Below are positions 1 through 13,690 of a stretch of DNA of 64,000 bases, piece after piece. The position numbers and the translations under genes were made by a program. The notes beneath the pieces were generated by a model that was not told the DNA's origin, searched no databases, and saw only the letters and a program-made list of their open reading frames with translations. Origin of the DNA: Sipunculus nudus (lineage: Eukaryota; Annelida; Sipuncula; Golfingiida; Sipunculidae); NCBI GenBank assembly GCA_026874595.1, contig CM049310.1, positions 44,173,058 through 44,237,057 on the forward strand, given 5' to 3'. Within the stretch, counting starts at the first letter, position 1. Each line of letters starts with the position of its first letter.

Positions 1-3000
1 CGTTATTCGGTCACATCGCGTCCCTTAACCGATATCTGAGGGTCTGTAAACAAGTCTTCGGAAATTTGAAACTTTAAACCATAATTTTAACCGTTTATCT
101 CAAAATAAATTCTTCCATATTGTTACAGTCTAAATGAATATAAAGAATTAGTTGTCACCCCTACTTCATGAAAAACGATCGAGGTTCTATTTTCTCCATT
201 GGTCAGTAGTAGAACTATTTAAAGAGGGTGCTAGGGAAGGCAGGATTCAGTTGCATTGCTTACTGCATTTACCACAATATTATTTATCCGAACAATATCC
301 TTGAACCCGAGATGCTCGGGTAGTCGGGGTCGTTTACTGTACTGGACTTGTCATGTACGATTGATCCAGAACTGCACGCAATTATTAAGGCTCCGCCAGT
401 ATTTTTCATATAACTTCCTTGGTTTGTTATCTTGTTTGTTAGTCTGTTAACAACTAAACGTGTTGAGTGGAAATTATTGAAACGTTGTGGAGTGTTAGTG
501 TAATAACCAAGGAACAGTCAATAAATTGTGGAGGTAATCTGAATCACTTTGTAGATATCAGAAAGTAAGGATCAAATACCATTGTGAAACAGGGCAATTC
601 CTTTGTCTCGGGTAGGGGCCGCCCGATCATTGGAGCGTTTGTTCTACCACTCACTAAAACAACCCGTTTTACTTAAGCTTGACACAGTGTGCAGAACAGG
701 GAAAGTCCAATCAGAAGATTCTGGCGGAGGATTGTAGGCTCCGAATAAACAATATAATTTTAATTAAATTTTAAGAACAGTTCTTTAACAATTAGGTGAC
801 ACTTTGCATCGAATGAGGGTCAAGTAAACCATTTGGTAAGATTAGGTAATCATTATTTATATTAGGCTCGATATGTACGGGTCTAAGATTCCTAAGTCGT
901 AACTTGTAGCTCAGACATTAGAGGGTAGATTTGAAGTTCTATTGAGCTTTCATTCGTATACCACAGGTGAAATGGAACCTGCGAACTTTAAATCTGAAGT
1001 CCATCATCTTAACAGCAAGCTACCCTCTTCTCCTTATATATTTACATACTAATATAAAGTTTAATGAGTGAAGAACTGTCTCTACTTATTACTTACTTCT
1101 CGGTCAAACAGTTCCATTAAAGTTAAATATTTCAGTGATTTGCAGGGTTTAAATTTATATTATTGGAATATGTAGTGTGACATGATATGATACCAAAGGA
1201 TCTTAAGAGCGGAACAAGTCGACCAATAGTTCCTACGCATGGCCACATACTTAATCGAGAATCATATGAAATAATTACAATTCAAAAGCTATATTAACTA
1301 CAATTGTTTTGAAGGATCCCTTTCTTGATATTATGGAACTTATGTATTATTATATATGTTATTTATTATTAAATATTTAGTTTATTGATAGCAATGTCTT
1401 TTATCACTGGAATGGTGATCAAGGACACATTATGTTATCATACCCGATATACCTTAAACATACAGCAAGCAATGACACAATCTAAATAAAAAATATTCCT
1501 AGAAATCTTAAGGCCATTGGATGATTATATCTAGTGAATGTTGGTCCATGCAAGGCATATGGAAGAAATTACTTTATTTTTCAACAGTCAAAAGATAAAA
1601 AAACCTGATCTACTCTTCCTAAGATTAACTTGTTGATCGTATGTGAAGCCTGCAAAAATAAAGGATATATAGCAGGTTAATGAATTCAGCGTTTATTGAA
1701 ATTTGTGAAGAAAATATACATAGATGGCAGTGAAAGGTGAAGCGTATGGTTAATGGGCGATCCAGATTTTCGTGTGTACCACATTTTTTTACACATTAAA
1801 TAAATGAAATCTATATGTATATTCAATCTTTTAATCAATAATATATACATAAAAGAATATCTGACATGGTACAGTGTTGACAGTTGATGAATGATAATTT
1901 ATGCCAAATGCACGGGGCATCGCACTGACACTTCACGTCACACGGATTTGAAAGCAGAAGGATCTCTAAGCTCGTATTCTCTCGTCAGTCACGTGAACAA
2001 TACGTGTCTTCGCGAGACTTCTTCACATGCCCCTGTAACGGAAAAAAAGACGAACTAAGTAAATTATCGATGGTTATTTTAGTTATAAGAAGCTGAATTC
2101 ATGCAATTCCAACATTTTTCACCATGACAAATTTGCTCATGGAACAGAGTGTTATTTTCAAATTCTGTATCATATAAAACTTTTGACATTAATAGGAGAT
2201 ATAATAAAGACTACATTAAATTACTTCACATCATACAACTGTTAAGCTTTTTGTGACATTACATACCATCGTACAACAGATACAATGCAAAGCAGGATAA
2301 GAGTGTCGGTTTTCGTGTCTGGAAAAAATCTGAAACCAAAGCCATGTTTCAGTATTATCACCAGAGATTACAAGAGTTTACAAGAGGACCACCAGATGGG
2401 GCAAATAATCATCGGGTGTATTACCGTAAGTAACAGATGTACCGTGTCGTCATTTTAATATATATCAATAATGATAATTTTGGTGCAGCTGAGCATCAAC
2501 ATGTATGACGTTCCATACATAATGGCAGTTCGGTATTTTGAGAGAAAAAGTGTGGTCATGGAAAGTGTTATTGAAAAAGTATGAGTACCAACAAAATGAA
2601 CAAAACCACGCTGCGATAAAATTATATGTCGCAATGAATGTCGCAAAAACGTGCTCCTTTTGCTTTGCTTTTAAGGCACTTATTTCTGGTTACAAGTTTC
2701 CCATTACAACCGTGTTTCCAGACCTAAGGTATCTTTGCGGCATGTGTTGTTTAAATGTCTGTTACGCACGCCGTAATCCGGCTCTAAGCTGGTCAATAAC
2801 CCATCCGTTAACGAATGATGTGTCGGCTTACGAACAGTATCAGTATCCAAAACTGATTTGTCCTTGTACCAGGGATAATCCTTATACACAGGGACGCAGC
2901 ATAAAACGACAGGTCGCTTTGACCGCCACTTGCTGATATCTTCCATTAAATCCTTTACAAAGGATCCGAGAGAAAATAACACTGGTCTCAAAGGGAGAAT

Positions 3001-3141
3001 GAAAGGGAACCTGACAGCGAAACAGGACTTCAATGTGCAATCCGCACCTTATATTCCTATTGACTGCATAGTGGACATACATGTTAATAGATGTTAATAT
3101 GTAGTTATGTCTCCGTTTCTCTCATTGTCACACTCTGCGCC

Positions 3142-3146
<5 letters not shown>
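1..3146. other. Non-coding stretch, no recognisable feature
   Basis: AT-rich sequence with frequent stops in all frames. The longest open frames (about 130 codons near 2540-2940 on plus, about 110 codons near 2700-3030 on minus) overlap antisense to each other and resemble no family I know. A minor hairpin CCCGAG/CTCGGG occurs near 306-320. No transposon ends or splice-bounded exon are convincing. Confidence 0.5.

Positions 3147-3193
<47 letters not shown>
3147..3193. repeat. (TA)n microsatellite
   Basis: Uninterrupted TA dinucleotide array of 47 bp. It produces an artificial Tyr-Ile 'ORF'. Confidence 0.97.
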
Positions 3194-3195
<2 letters not shown>

Positions 3196-3303
3196 TATGC
3201 TCCGGTACAATAGAGCTCTCTCTGCAAGCATTCTCAACATGGAATCGATACGTTTCAAGTATTCATTTCAATCATACAGTCTTACTTGATGGGTGCAACA
3301 ACA

Positions 3304-3311
<8 letters not shown>

Positions 3312-3365
<54 letters not shown>
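3312..3365. repeat. (TA)n microsatellite
   Basis: Uninterrupted TA array of 54 bp, 118 bp from the previous TA array. Confidence 0.97.
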
Positions 3366-3366
<1 letters not shown>

Positions 3367-3614
3367 TTACAAAAAAGGAAGACAATTTTTAGCCAAGCTG
3401 ACTATATCCGTACAACGTCCGGTCATCCGACAGCCCGTCTTTTCGTCGAAAACTGAGCTTTTTAAATCGTTAACTCGATGGAACTGTTCTTTTCTTTAGC
3501 CATTTGTTTTAACATAAGTTCAGTTGTGTATTATGGGTCACTTGTTTTTTATTTATATTTGATAAAATGAATTTATATATGTGAATAGGGTTACTCAAAA
3601 GAACATTCATTGAT

Positions 3615-3710
3615 AGAGAGAGAGGGAGAAAGAGAGGGAGGGAGAGAGAAAGAGAGAGAGAGACAGAGACAGAGAGTGAGAAAGAGAGACAGACAGACAG
3701 AGAAAGGACG
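3615..3710. repeat. GA-rich low-complexity tract
   Basis: Nearly pure purine strand built of GAGA, GGGA and GACA steps. The complementary strand reads as a spurious Ser/Leu-rich ORF. Confidence 0.95.
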
Positions 3711-5352
3711 AGAGACACCTGACGGTCGGTAAATGAAATGGTCTTTTCCAGAAAAGAATGACCACTGTAAGAGTTATTGTTTCCCTGTGTTTTTTTTCTG
3801 GGTTTCAGGGAAGAATTTCTGCTACATAACTGGATTGTTATGCAGATTATCAAGGTTAATCTCCTGTAAGAAGCTCCAAAGAATTTTCAGTAAGTACCGA
3901 ATGAAAAATTGATATTAATGAATGCATTTCTTAACTTGATTGTAAAATTATATATTACAGGCCACATGATCAAATAGTGTATAAAACGTATTTATTTACA
4001 CTTTATTTTAACTGTTCATTTGCACCGAAATCCTTAATGGTCTTTATGGTCTAAAACGGGGAAAAAACATCGTATAACTTTTTAACAACAAACAAGTGAA
4101 TTCATGACTTCTAAGTTTTGTTCACCGTGGTACACAAAAGGAGTTAAATTTTAAAATGGCTTTGATATGAGATTTCAGGAGTAAACCATGTACCCTCTGC
4201 ACCCGACTTCTTATTTGCGCATTATATAAATATTTGCTTCAACAACAATACGGCTACAAGCATAGCACCGGCCTATATGTTCAAAAATAGTAATGCCTGT
4301 TAGTGTATTTTTATTGAACACATCCTTTCGGAAAGTAATCGCTTATTGCTTTCATTTCTGGCCGGAAACTCTCCTTTCAATTAGCAAAGGGCACTGATCT
4401 CTTTTGTTTCCGCGGTCTGGATGAAAAACCAGAAACCCTGAAAACAGGACCAGTAAACAGAACATCTTAGTGGTAATGGCGGTCGGCGGTTGTGTATTTA
4501 GACGCGCTACATGTGGGGGATACAATGGAACTAAAGAATTCCTTTCGCTTGAGTTCCACCAAAAAATCCCGGGTGGCGGACGTGAAGGGATGAGTGCTTC
4601 GAGAATCTTCAAACCCGTTGGGATAGATGAAAAGCATATGTTTGGGTTGCATATATGGCCAACAGACCTTTTTGTCTAAAACATTTAAAGGTTATTGAAA
4701 CCTCGGATGACGATCTGTTGAAATGAGCTATATTTATTCCTTTGAGGTACATAGCTATTCTCTAATATAATAATGTTCGATATTTGGCAGACAAACCATT
4801 TTACGAACTTTTATGTATGTTCATTCCTCAGGGCAGCCCATTCATAATGAACCATTTATATCTCTTTGAAAGCCACGCCTATTGTTGAGTAATACATTGA
4901 TCACCGGCAGATCATAAATGACAAATGGGACATTGTCTCCAGCAATGAACCACCAAAAAGACGTGCGGATTAAGCGTACCCACAGGGATTTTTCCTGTCA
5001 CGTAAAACATCCTCCCACGCCTGCGATTCAGAAAATCTTTCTTTTGAGTTTCAACAACTGGATCTCTGACGCCGGCTCTTGCGGAACCCCTTTTCCGGTT
5101 TTAATTGACAAAACTTGATTACTGTTGAAGCTTGCTAGACAAGTAAGTTACTGCCATGATACGCCATGTGGCACACTGAGCATGATCGATTAAACCCAAG
5201 AGCCCGCCAGACATCTAAGATCACAACTTTACTTTATGAAGCCAGAATGGATACTTTGATTGCTTAAAAGACTCCCGTGCCAATATCACGGCAACGTTAC
5301 CTGTGCTATACCTGTAATATGTGTATATGTGTGTTTGTGTGTTGAAAGCTCG
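3711..5352. other. Non-coding stretch, nothing identified
   Basis: No repeat copy, TIR pair or exon could be supported. Short overlapping open frames near 4350-4680 lie on both strands and have no recognisable motif. Confidence 0.45.
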
Positions 5353-5689
5353 ATAAGGCCCAAAAAGGTTGGGTTCTCAGGCACTTTTTTTCCGAAATCA
5401 ATGCGCGAGGGTGATTTTATGATACCTTTTTTGTATGTATCGACAAAAATATCATATTACCAGGGAAAAGCATAATAATAAATGAAATGTTTTGCTAAAC
5501 AGGTAAAAGCACATAACAGAGGTAATCTGCTGAAATTTGTATTATTTTGTCTTCTTGAAAGAAATGTCCAAGCGGCTGGAGCTCAAAATCGATAAATTTC
5601 TATTGAAAATCAAAATTAAATTTTTTTTAAAAGAAAATTTAGCTGGAGGGACGGGGGGGGGGGGTTAAAATTGACGTTAAAATTGGTGT
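5353..5689 (+). repeat. Decayed copy of a dispersed TIR element (family E)
   Basis: This stretch aligns in the same orientation with 61454-61727. Shared blocks in order are GGTTCTCAGGCACTTTTTTT, a TACCTTTTTTTGTATGT block followed by a TCGA block, a GTTTTGCT-AACAGGTAAAAGC block, TCTTCTTGAAAGA, and a G-run followed by TTAAA-TTGACG. The partner copy has inverted ends; here the right terminus is eroded. A short non-autonomous DNA transposon relic is inferred. Confidence 0.75.
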
Positions 5690-7040
5690 ATGAATTATTC
5701 AATATGCTCGCAAAACTCTATAATTTTTAAAGATCCATGGGAACATCAAACGAGGAGAATATTCTTGTTAATATTTAAAAGATATGTGAAAGGTCTCACT
5801 TATTCATAAAATAAGTCTGTTATACAAGGTCTGGTAATATTAATTATATAAATATTTTGTTTTGCTTTGCGACGTTTAGCCACTGATGAATTGCTCATAA
5901 GGCCACTATACCAACGAATGTTCACCTGTGTCGTAGAAGTCTTTTTTACGAATGTTTTGTTTGAGCAAAAGTTTTTTTTTTAGTACCCTTTCGCAAAATA
6001 TTGCGAAATTGAACCCCTTTGCGTGCATAGCGCCGACCACAGTATTCCGCATCTGTTCTAGTGACGAATTTTAAAGGCATACCATTATTTAATTACTGTT
6101 TATCAAATACAACAATCCCTTTCAATTGCTGTTTTACCAAAATACCCATGACAGTTTGTTTTTTGCATTTTTAAATATATTTATGCTTTTCTATTTTTTC
6201 TGATGTTGTAGTCTTGACAGGTCTGACAGGTAAGTTCTCAAAACAAGTTTTGCAAGTAATTGAATTATTTTCAATTGAATTCCTTTTGAGGTTTATACAT
6301 TTAAAGGGTTGGTTACCAGAAAAAGTTTATTGAATAGGGATGAGGGTAACAATACTAATAACGATTACACATTATCCAGAGGATTTCAGTATTTCAGATT
6401 GTTCCATGCCAGGGTTAGAGATAATCCAGTTACTCAGCTATTTCGGCAAACCAGTAAAGTTTGTTTGGAAAAGGTTAACGTTCATAAGACACCTGAGCAG
6501 AGAGTGAGGTTATGGTCCGAAATTGTGGGTGGTAATCTACGCTTTAAACTGAATTAACATGTTCTTGTTGCTCATAGAGTATAGCTACCTGCCTGTTCCA
6601 TTCAGCGAAAGAATCATCAAAAATTATTATCTTAAATTTTAAATTTTTCTACATTTTAAACTCAGAAGTGTTTCTTTTCCTCCACATTTGGCAAATAGTT
6701 GTTTTGGTTTGTGTACAGTATTTTCGTTTTCTGCGCTATACACAAGCAGTGATTTGAAATAAACCGTGTAACTATTGCATTGACCCATTAATACAACACT
6801 GGCATTTTAATAGCAGCTATATTTTGTTACGTCCGTTTGTTCCGCATATTATATGAACTGAGAAGTTGATGTAAGTTGCCAGGTATCCCTGAAGTCTGAA
6901 CCTACATTACAGTACACAAATCAATTATCTGCCATTCTTAATCATAAAGAAATCTAGTTATACATCTATATGAGAAAATAGTTTATGTTTCACAACATTT
7001 CAACATCACTTTTCGTGGTTATCAGTCACATACAAAACTA
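5690..7040. other. Mostly non-coding; one weak open frame
   Basis: The only notable item is a plus-strand frame of about 82 codons at 6309-6557 without an ATG at its start. It holds a basic, polar segment (for example QTSKVCLEKVNVHKTPEQRV) and ends in a stop at 6557. It could be an exon fragment, but no strong acceptor or donor bounds it and I do not recognise it. The rest holds nothing I can name. Confidence 0.35.
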
Positions 7041-7710
7041 GTGGCCCATGGGCCACGGCGCTCAGCTGAATTCAAGGAATTTTGACCAATGAGCAAAATG
7101 ACTGCCAGAGTGCTAAAAAATCATGAATTTTGTCAAGAGTCCTTAGAAATGTCTGGTTTATAAGAAATCTCTCAAAGAGGGATTGACATGCCAAATTTCA
7201 GACAAATATCTTGAACCACTCCTAAGATATGAGCTGTTTTCACCCAAAGCAAATATACCGATGGACGCCACGCGACAACGACTGCAGATGACGCCACCCA
7301 TCTTGTTTACGAGATGTAGGTGTTGAAGATCTATGAACATCCTCAATTTTAACCAAATACATAGAAGAACTACTAAGACGAACAGATGGCAATGCACAGA
7401 TAGACACTACGCAAATATTGTAGGTGGCGTCACCAGTCGCAATTATGGGATAGAGAGATCCAAGATCTATGGACATGCAAACTTTCAGCACTATACATTG
7501 AGCCACTCCTGAGATATGGCCTGTTATCTAAAAGACACCAAGATTCATACGGCACAGAGAGGACAGCTGTTGGTGCCACCTGTCTTTGTTAGGCACAACA
7601 ACATAGGTAAAGGAACAACTATGCTTGGTTTCGGAAAGATTGGTCCAAGGGTCTCAGAGGAGTTCTCTGGAAACTATCGCACAGTTTTTGTATCACATTT
7701 TTAATTATTC

Positions 7711-9200
7711 TGGGGGGTATTTACGAGCCCCATAGCTCGGAGGATATGGGTAACAGAGACATCATTTCAGATTTCCATAGAGACTTTTCATGGACCTCCT
7801 TTGATGTCAAGTAAGAAGATTCAAGGTCCAGCGGTTATGACTTGTGCCCTGTTAACAGATGACAGCTTCTTTGAAGGTATCAAAAAAGAGAAAAAAATCG
7901 TAAAAAATTAGATAAATACACATGGCGCCACCAGTGTGCAGGAACTGATGGAACACTCCATGAGCCATATTCACGCAAAGAATCATGGTGATCAAGGAAG
8001 TAATTATACAGATACTGAAGCTTTTGTATCAATGTTTTTATTATTCTCTGGGGTAGTTTCAAGACTCATAGCTCATAGGATATGGATAACAGAGACCTAA
8101 TTTCAGGTTTCCAAAGAGATATTTCATGGACCTCCCTTGATGTCAGGTAAGAACATTCCAGATCTAGCAGTTACGATTTATGCCCTGTTAACAGATGACA
8201 GCTTCTTTGAAGATATCAAAAATAGAGAAAAAAAATCGTAAAAATTTGAAAAATACAGGTGGCACCACCAGTTTGCAGCAACTGACGGAAAACTCCATGA
8301 TCAATATTCATGCAAAGAATCATGGTGATCAATGCTGTAGTTATTTCGATACTTGAGCTTTTGTATCAAATCTTTGTTTATTCTGGAGGGTACCTACGAG
8401 CTCTACAGCTCAATGTATATGGGTAACAGAGACCTAATTTCAGGTTTTAAAGGAGATATTTCATGGGCCTCTCAGGATGTTAAGTTTGAAGATTCCAGGT
8501 CCAGCGGTTACGATTTGTGCCCTGTTGACATATGACAGCTTCTTTGAAAGTATCAAAAATAGAGAAAAAAATTGTAAAAATTAGAAAAAGTACAGGTGGC
8601 GCCACCAGCTTGCAGTAACTGATGGAACCTCTATGATCAATATTCATGCAAAAAATCATGGTGATCAATGCAGTAGTTAATCAGATACTTCAGCTTTTGT
8701 ATCAAATCTTTGATTATTCTAGAGGCTACTTACGAGCTCCATAGCTCGGAAAATATGGGTGACAGAGACCTATTTTCAGGTTTCCAAGGAGATATTTCAT
8801 GGACCTCCAAGGATGTCAAGTTTGAAGATTCCGGGTCCAGCGGTTACGATTTGTTCCCTGTTGACAGATGACAGCTTCTTTGAAGATATCAAAAATAGAG
8901 AAAAAAAATTCGTAAAAATTTGAAAAATACAGGTGGCACCACCAGTAAGCAGCAACTGACGGAACACTCCATGATCAATATTCCTGCAAAGAATCATGGT
9001 GATCAATGCTGTAGTTATTCAGATACTTGGGCTTTTGAATCAAATCTTTGATAATAATCTGGAGGGTACTTACGAGCTCCACAGCTTAGAGAATATGGGC
9101 AACAGAGACCTAATTTAAGGTTTCCAAGGAGATTTTTTATGGACCTTACTGGATGTCAAATTAGAAGATTCCAGGTCCAGCGGTTACGATTTGTGCTCTG
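7711..9200 (+). repeat. Tandem array, ~337-bp unit, about 4.4 copies
   Basis: Units start near 7711, 8049, 8383, 8719 and 9058 (spacings 338, 334, 336, 339); the last is partial. Each contains a TAC-GAGCTCCA-AGCTC block, a TTTCATGGACCTC block, a GGTCCAGCGGTTA block, GACAGCTTCTTTGAA, an A-rich stretch, GGTGGC-CCACCAG and ATCATGGTGATCAA. The copies differ by scattered substitutions, so the array is not freshly amplified. It forms the core of the element at 7041-9278. Confidence 0.92.
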
Positions 9201-9247
9201 TTAAAGGAAGGGCAGACGGACGGACGACGGACAAAGAGTGATCGCTA

Positions 9248-9278
9248 TAGCTCAGATGACTTTTAGTCAGCTGAGCTA
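9248..9278 (+). other. Terminal hairpin of the tandem-repeat element
   Basis: Arms TAGCTCAG (9248-9255) and CTGAGCTA (9271-9278) are perfect. After one mismatch the stem continues with TGAC/GTCA, leaving a 5-nt loop. Its position just after the GACGG microsatellite suggests a 3' terminal replication signal of a rolling-circle-type element (inference). Confidence 0.75.
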
Positions 9279-9549
9279 AAAATCAAGTACAGTTGATTGC
9301 TGCTGACCGGACTGTTAATGTAAACTCGAACAAAACGCATAACTAGCTAAAACAAAGATCGCTGTTCATTCTTTCAATCAGTTATCTAATCTAATGGGAG
9401 AAAGTCCAAAAGCAGTAAAATAAACTGTTGATTTAATAATCAAAACATCTTTAAAGCCATATTAGTTTATCAATTGATGTGTGTTTTCTTTAAATACATA
9501 CAAAGGTGTACGCTTTAAAAATATCTCAACAAACAGGCTAATCTAACTC

Positions 9550-9606
<57 letters not shown>

Positions 9607-10130
9607 AATACAATTTGATAAAAAGGCTGATAAAACTCATAAAGATATACAAATACCATTTATAAAAAATCTACGGTTTCGAAAAAAATGTCTGACCTGT
9701 CGACATTTTTATTAATTTCTCTCGTTCAAGTAACTGGCTCATTGATCATCCAGTCTGCCATAAACTGTATATGTGCATAAAAACAGCTTGTCATTAACTC
9801 TCATTAATGCATAATTAATTAATGTGCTAATATCCTTAATGAATGACTAGGTAATTAATGAAATGCCACATGCTTGACTTTTTTATTCAGTTCAAAGGAC
9901 AAAGGTCTATGGAAAAATATCACTTGCGGCGGATTATAAATTTTACAGAAAGGAGAAATTTCGTCAGTAGAAGTAGAAGAATAAATTTATGACAAATCCC
10001 CGCTTCGAGCTAGTTTGTATTTTACATTTTGACTGAGAAGAACTCCATACGACCATGTCAGTTAATTTTATTTTAAGTGAACAGGGAATCAAGAAAAACA
10101 CTTCCCCTAACATAACTTTTTTGTTTCTAA

Positions 10131-10136
<6 letters not shown>

Positions 10137-10197
<61 letters not shown>
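10137..10197. repeat. (AT)n microsatellite
   Basis: Pure AT array of 61 bp, the longest in the window. Confidence 0.97.
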
Positions 10198-10199
<2 letters not shown>

Positions 10200-12452
10200 C
10201 AAGCCAGTTAAGCCCAAGCCAAATACTATTGTATGTGATGATTTAATTACATATATATAGCAATAAACTATATCTTATCTTAAACTATATCTTATCTTAA
10301 GGAAACATGAAAGACCAATATAGGTGGGAATATTACCCCCCCCCCCCCCACACACACACATTTTTTGGCGGGGGAGGGGGCGGGGTCAAAATGTCATCAC
10401 CCACCCCCCTTACTATTTAGAGAACATTATTTATATATTGCAAATGAAATATAGTAATAAATAAAATTACAGACTTTGGTTCCATTTATGAATTAACAAT
10501 ATGAAATATTATATCTATACCTGGTTTAAAATTAACATAAATTGGAAATATAATACTTTATTTTCTAAAACCTTTTACTTAATTGTAATATATTTAAAAT
10601 GTGATTAAGAATCTATATTTGAAATGTGTCAAACATACGCTTATATATTTGAAATGCCATACAAACGCTAAAAGGGTATATAAATGTGTGTGTGTGTTTA
10701 CGAGTCATCCCCCACTCTGGAAGATAAATGGCCGCCACTGTGAAAGACATTATGACAAACAATACAGATCAACAAAATTACATACATGGAAACGTTAACT
10801 TTATGGTCGCAAAATTGGAAAAATAAAAGGATCAGAACTTATGAATGTAATCAAAATCAAGGGACTGATTTAGGGGGTGGGGCAGGGGCGGCCCCCTGTC
10901 CTGACCTTCAAATGTGAAAAAAAGTTCACGCTTAATACAGAATAAAGTGCCCTAATTTGCGTCTCGCACCATTTATTTCCCTGTTACTGCAGGCGATAGT
11001 TATTTCTAAAGTATATCGGCATTCCCGGACACTTGTTCACATGAACAAGAGTGATGCCCCTTTTTAAAAGACAAAGTAAAGAGCAAACGCATGAGTCAAA
11101 TCTAGACCTCTACAAATTTTGTTACAGACCAAGGAGGAATACACAATGAACAATAGGGTAAAAGAAAAGATGTTTGAAAACCTTGTTGAACCTTAAACAC
11201 ACAATTTGGTTTACAATGCGGACGCAGAGAACTCAGATACCATAATAAATATATAAAAGGTTAATTATAGGACAAGTATCATATATGCTTATATAAATGG
11301 TTGCAGTTTGACACTCGAGATTTTCTGAAGAGTCCGGAAACAAATGATCACGACTGACTGTAGACACTTACAAGAATTACACTGACTTGCATGCGGCCCT
11401 TTGTTGCTGTCCTCTTTACTACTCAGGCCGTGTGCCATTTCTTACGCGGACTGATAGGCGGGGGTGGCTGTTTTACAAGTGACTGTTTATGGGACCACCT
11501 GCCAGCTTAATTGAATTCTTCCTGCGTTGAGTGCCAGCGCAAAAAATGTTGATTATGTACGACCATATTAGCGTCTGTTAGCTGCCGGCCATTAAAATGT
11601 GCTGACTTTCTACATCTGATGATAGTTTTTTTTATGACCCAGAGAGTGTTACCTTTCCTTGGACGTCATGCTTTGAAATAAAAATTTGAAACGCTAGCCG
11701 ACTTCCTATATAACAAGCAATCACAAGTGTTTGTTCTTATATCTTATATTGATCATAACAGATTGATTATATTGAAACACGATGAGCTTTAATCACGTTG
11801 TCGAAAATTATATCTAAACCGTTAACATATGGGAGTGAAGAGGGCTATTTTCTGATTTTATTCCAGTTATCCAATATTCCAATATCTACTAAGTGAGAGT
11901 TGATAAAATTAACGAATGGGCAGTTATCATGTATCAAGATTAAATATGTTTAAATACATAGAACACATAGAAAGTAATATTAACTTTTTATCAAAGCAAA
12001 AAGAAATTCAAGTTTGCCCACAGAACTTAATTTAAAAAAAAAAAACATTCTGTACGATTTTCCTATGTGATGCCGATCCATGCACAAGTAAAATACTAAA
12101 AACCTTATGTAGGTCAGCTGACTCCGTAAAATTGTACAGCTAAACACTATACATATTGTTACATTAGTTTAATCAATGCTGTTCGATATAAAACAAAAGC
12201 AAAAAATAAGATTTAGCTTCCCCATTCGTTTGTTAAATCTATGCTGCTTGATAATTAGCATTCATTTAGAAATGAATCATGAACTCTCCATAGTCATGTC
12301 ATATCCATATTTTTCACTAATTCAGAGAAATTGTGTCCCAAAATATTACTTTTGTTTTAGTTTACCAAATTACAGTTTTTCACGGTCGGGTATACCAGCA
12401 GGCAAAATACACACTTCAGACGTTTATACTCTTCAAACAGTTTTGATATATA

Positions 12453-12455
<3 letters not shown>

Positions 12456-12503
<48 letters not shown>
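12456..12503. repeat. (AT)n microsatellite
   Basis: Pure AT array of 48 bp. Confidence 0.97.
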
Positions 12504-12509
<6 letters not shown>

Positions 12510-13120
12510 CTAGAAAATGTAATAACAAACATTATTTGAATTGTAGTCACACGAATGTAAATAAGGTCATATCGTTATCATTTTACGACAGACCATTTAC
12601 GACATATAACGTAAATCGGTACTTTCGTCTTTCCATAGTGAATTTGTTTGAACATAAAATAAAAACTTTCTTTGTAATTAAATCTTATTTTCTCTGATTG
12701 TCTATATATTTGGTATTCTATGATTCTTTGTGAATGCAGACATTGGATTAGTACAGGCATTTGTTTGAAAATAAAATACTGTGTGACGTTACTAAACAAA
12801 GCTCGAACGTCATCTGCTGTGCCATTTCGAGTACCTACCATTACTTGTCATAATTATTTCCATGTAAACAAAGCTTAAAGTTATACTCTTTTAAATTTCA
12901 TAGGTGATAAGGTTTAGTACTTTTCTTTGATATATCAAGAATGATTTTTTTTTTAATTCTCGTTTTAATATTGATCATAATTTAAATGAATCCCATATAG
13001 CATAAACCTTTCAATATCTACTGCATTGGCCATGCCTCAGAATTTAAATTAGAAACCTGCCTTGCTCATCCATCTTGATGTATTAACTGGACGCAGTATG
13101 TATATGAACTTTTATTTTCT

Positions 13121-13690
13121 TTGCAGAAATGATGCATTAGCATGGGGACTTGTGCGTGGAAGGTTTTGGAAGTCAATGAGTCGTTATAACCACGTGGTAT
13201 TTGTTATGATGTTACCAGGGGGGGGGGTTGATTCGAGTTTTAGTATTAGGCCGCGCTTCGGTTTAGCCACTCCACTGGCAGCAGTTATAAACACTTCTGA
13301 GGAAGTCGGCAGCGTGACGTTGAAAGCCCCATTCTGACGCTAAGGTCGTCTGCTTGATTTAATGAGCGGTCGCCACAAGCAGATCGCTTGAATGCTCTGG
13401 TCTTATCGCGGACCTACAGACTATCAAGCTAAACACCTTTATTTTGGCTTCATATCCCTCATGTCTGGCGCTTGACCGTATGTTCCTCATCAACAGAAAA
13501 TATTGACATGAACCACTATTGTAGTCTAACTATCAGCGGGCCACAGTTATTTTGTTTCGGTTTCCGGCCGCAGTTCTTTTGTTTGAAAAACACATCGATC
13601 ATTGACGCCCCCGCGCGGTTGTGTAAAACCCGACTGCACTGTTCGGATCCGAAAACTATCGGGTATATTTTCGTTCCTGTCAGGCTATAA
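13121..13690 (+). other. Less AT-rich stretch with a possible acceptor
   Basis: A TTTATTTTCTTTGCAG sequence at about 13111-13126 would make a good 3' splice site. It opens a frame reading NDALAWGLVRGRFWKSMSRY before running into a G9 tract near 13219. No matching donor is evident. Around 13540-13595 a ~27-bp block (CAGTT-TTTTGTTT) is tandemly repeated. I do not recognise a protein here. Confidence 0.25.

Larger units (their letters stand above)
7041..9278 (+). mobile_element. Non-autonomous Helentron/pearl-like element with internal tandem repeats
   Basis: The left end carries a perfect 16-bp palindrome, GTGGCCCATGGGCCAC (7041-7056). The right end carries a GACGG-type microsatellite (about 9214-9231) and a strong hairpin, TAGCTCAG...CTGAGCTA (9248-9278), with an inner TGAC/GTCA stem and a 5-nt loop. 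Between them lie two copies of a ~285-bp subrepeat (around 7190 and 7473) and 4.4 copies of a ~337-bp unit. From memory, this architecture (palindromic head, tandem core, short microsatellite, terminal hairpin) fits the pearl/Helentron-derived short elements of bivalves. No transposase or Rep/helicase is encoded, so it would move only in trans. The exact boundaries and the class assignment are inferred. Confidence 0.65.
9279..13120. other. Non-coding stretch dominated by simple repeats
   Basis: It holds (TA)n at 9561-9604 and 10137-10197, two tandem 18-bp blocks AACTATATCTTATCTTA near 10265-10300, a C-run with (CA)n followed by G-runs near 10336-10390, and (TA)n at 12456-12503. The 173-codon frame at 12176-12697 runs straight through that last TA array and is not credible as a protein. 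No gene was seen. Confidence 0.6.
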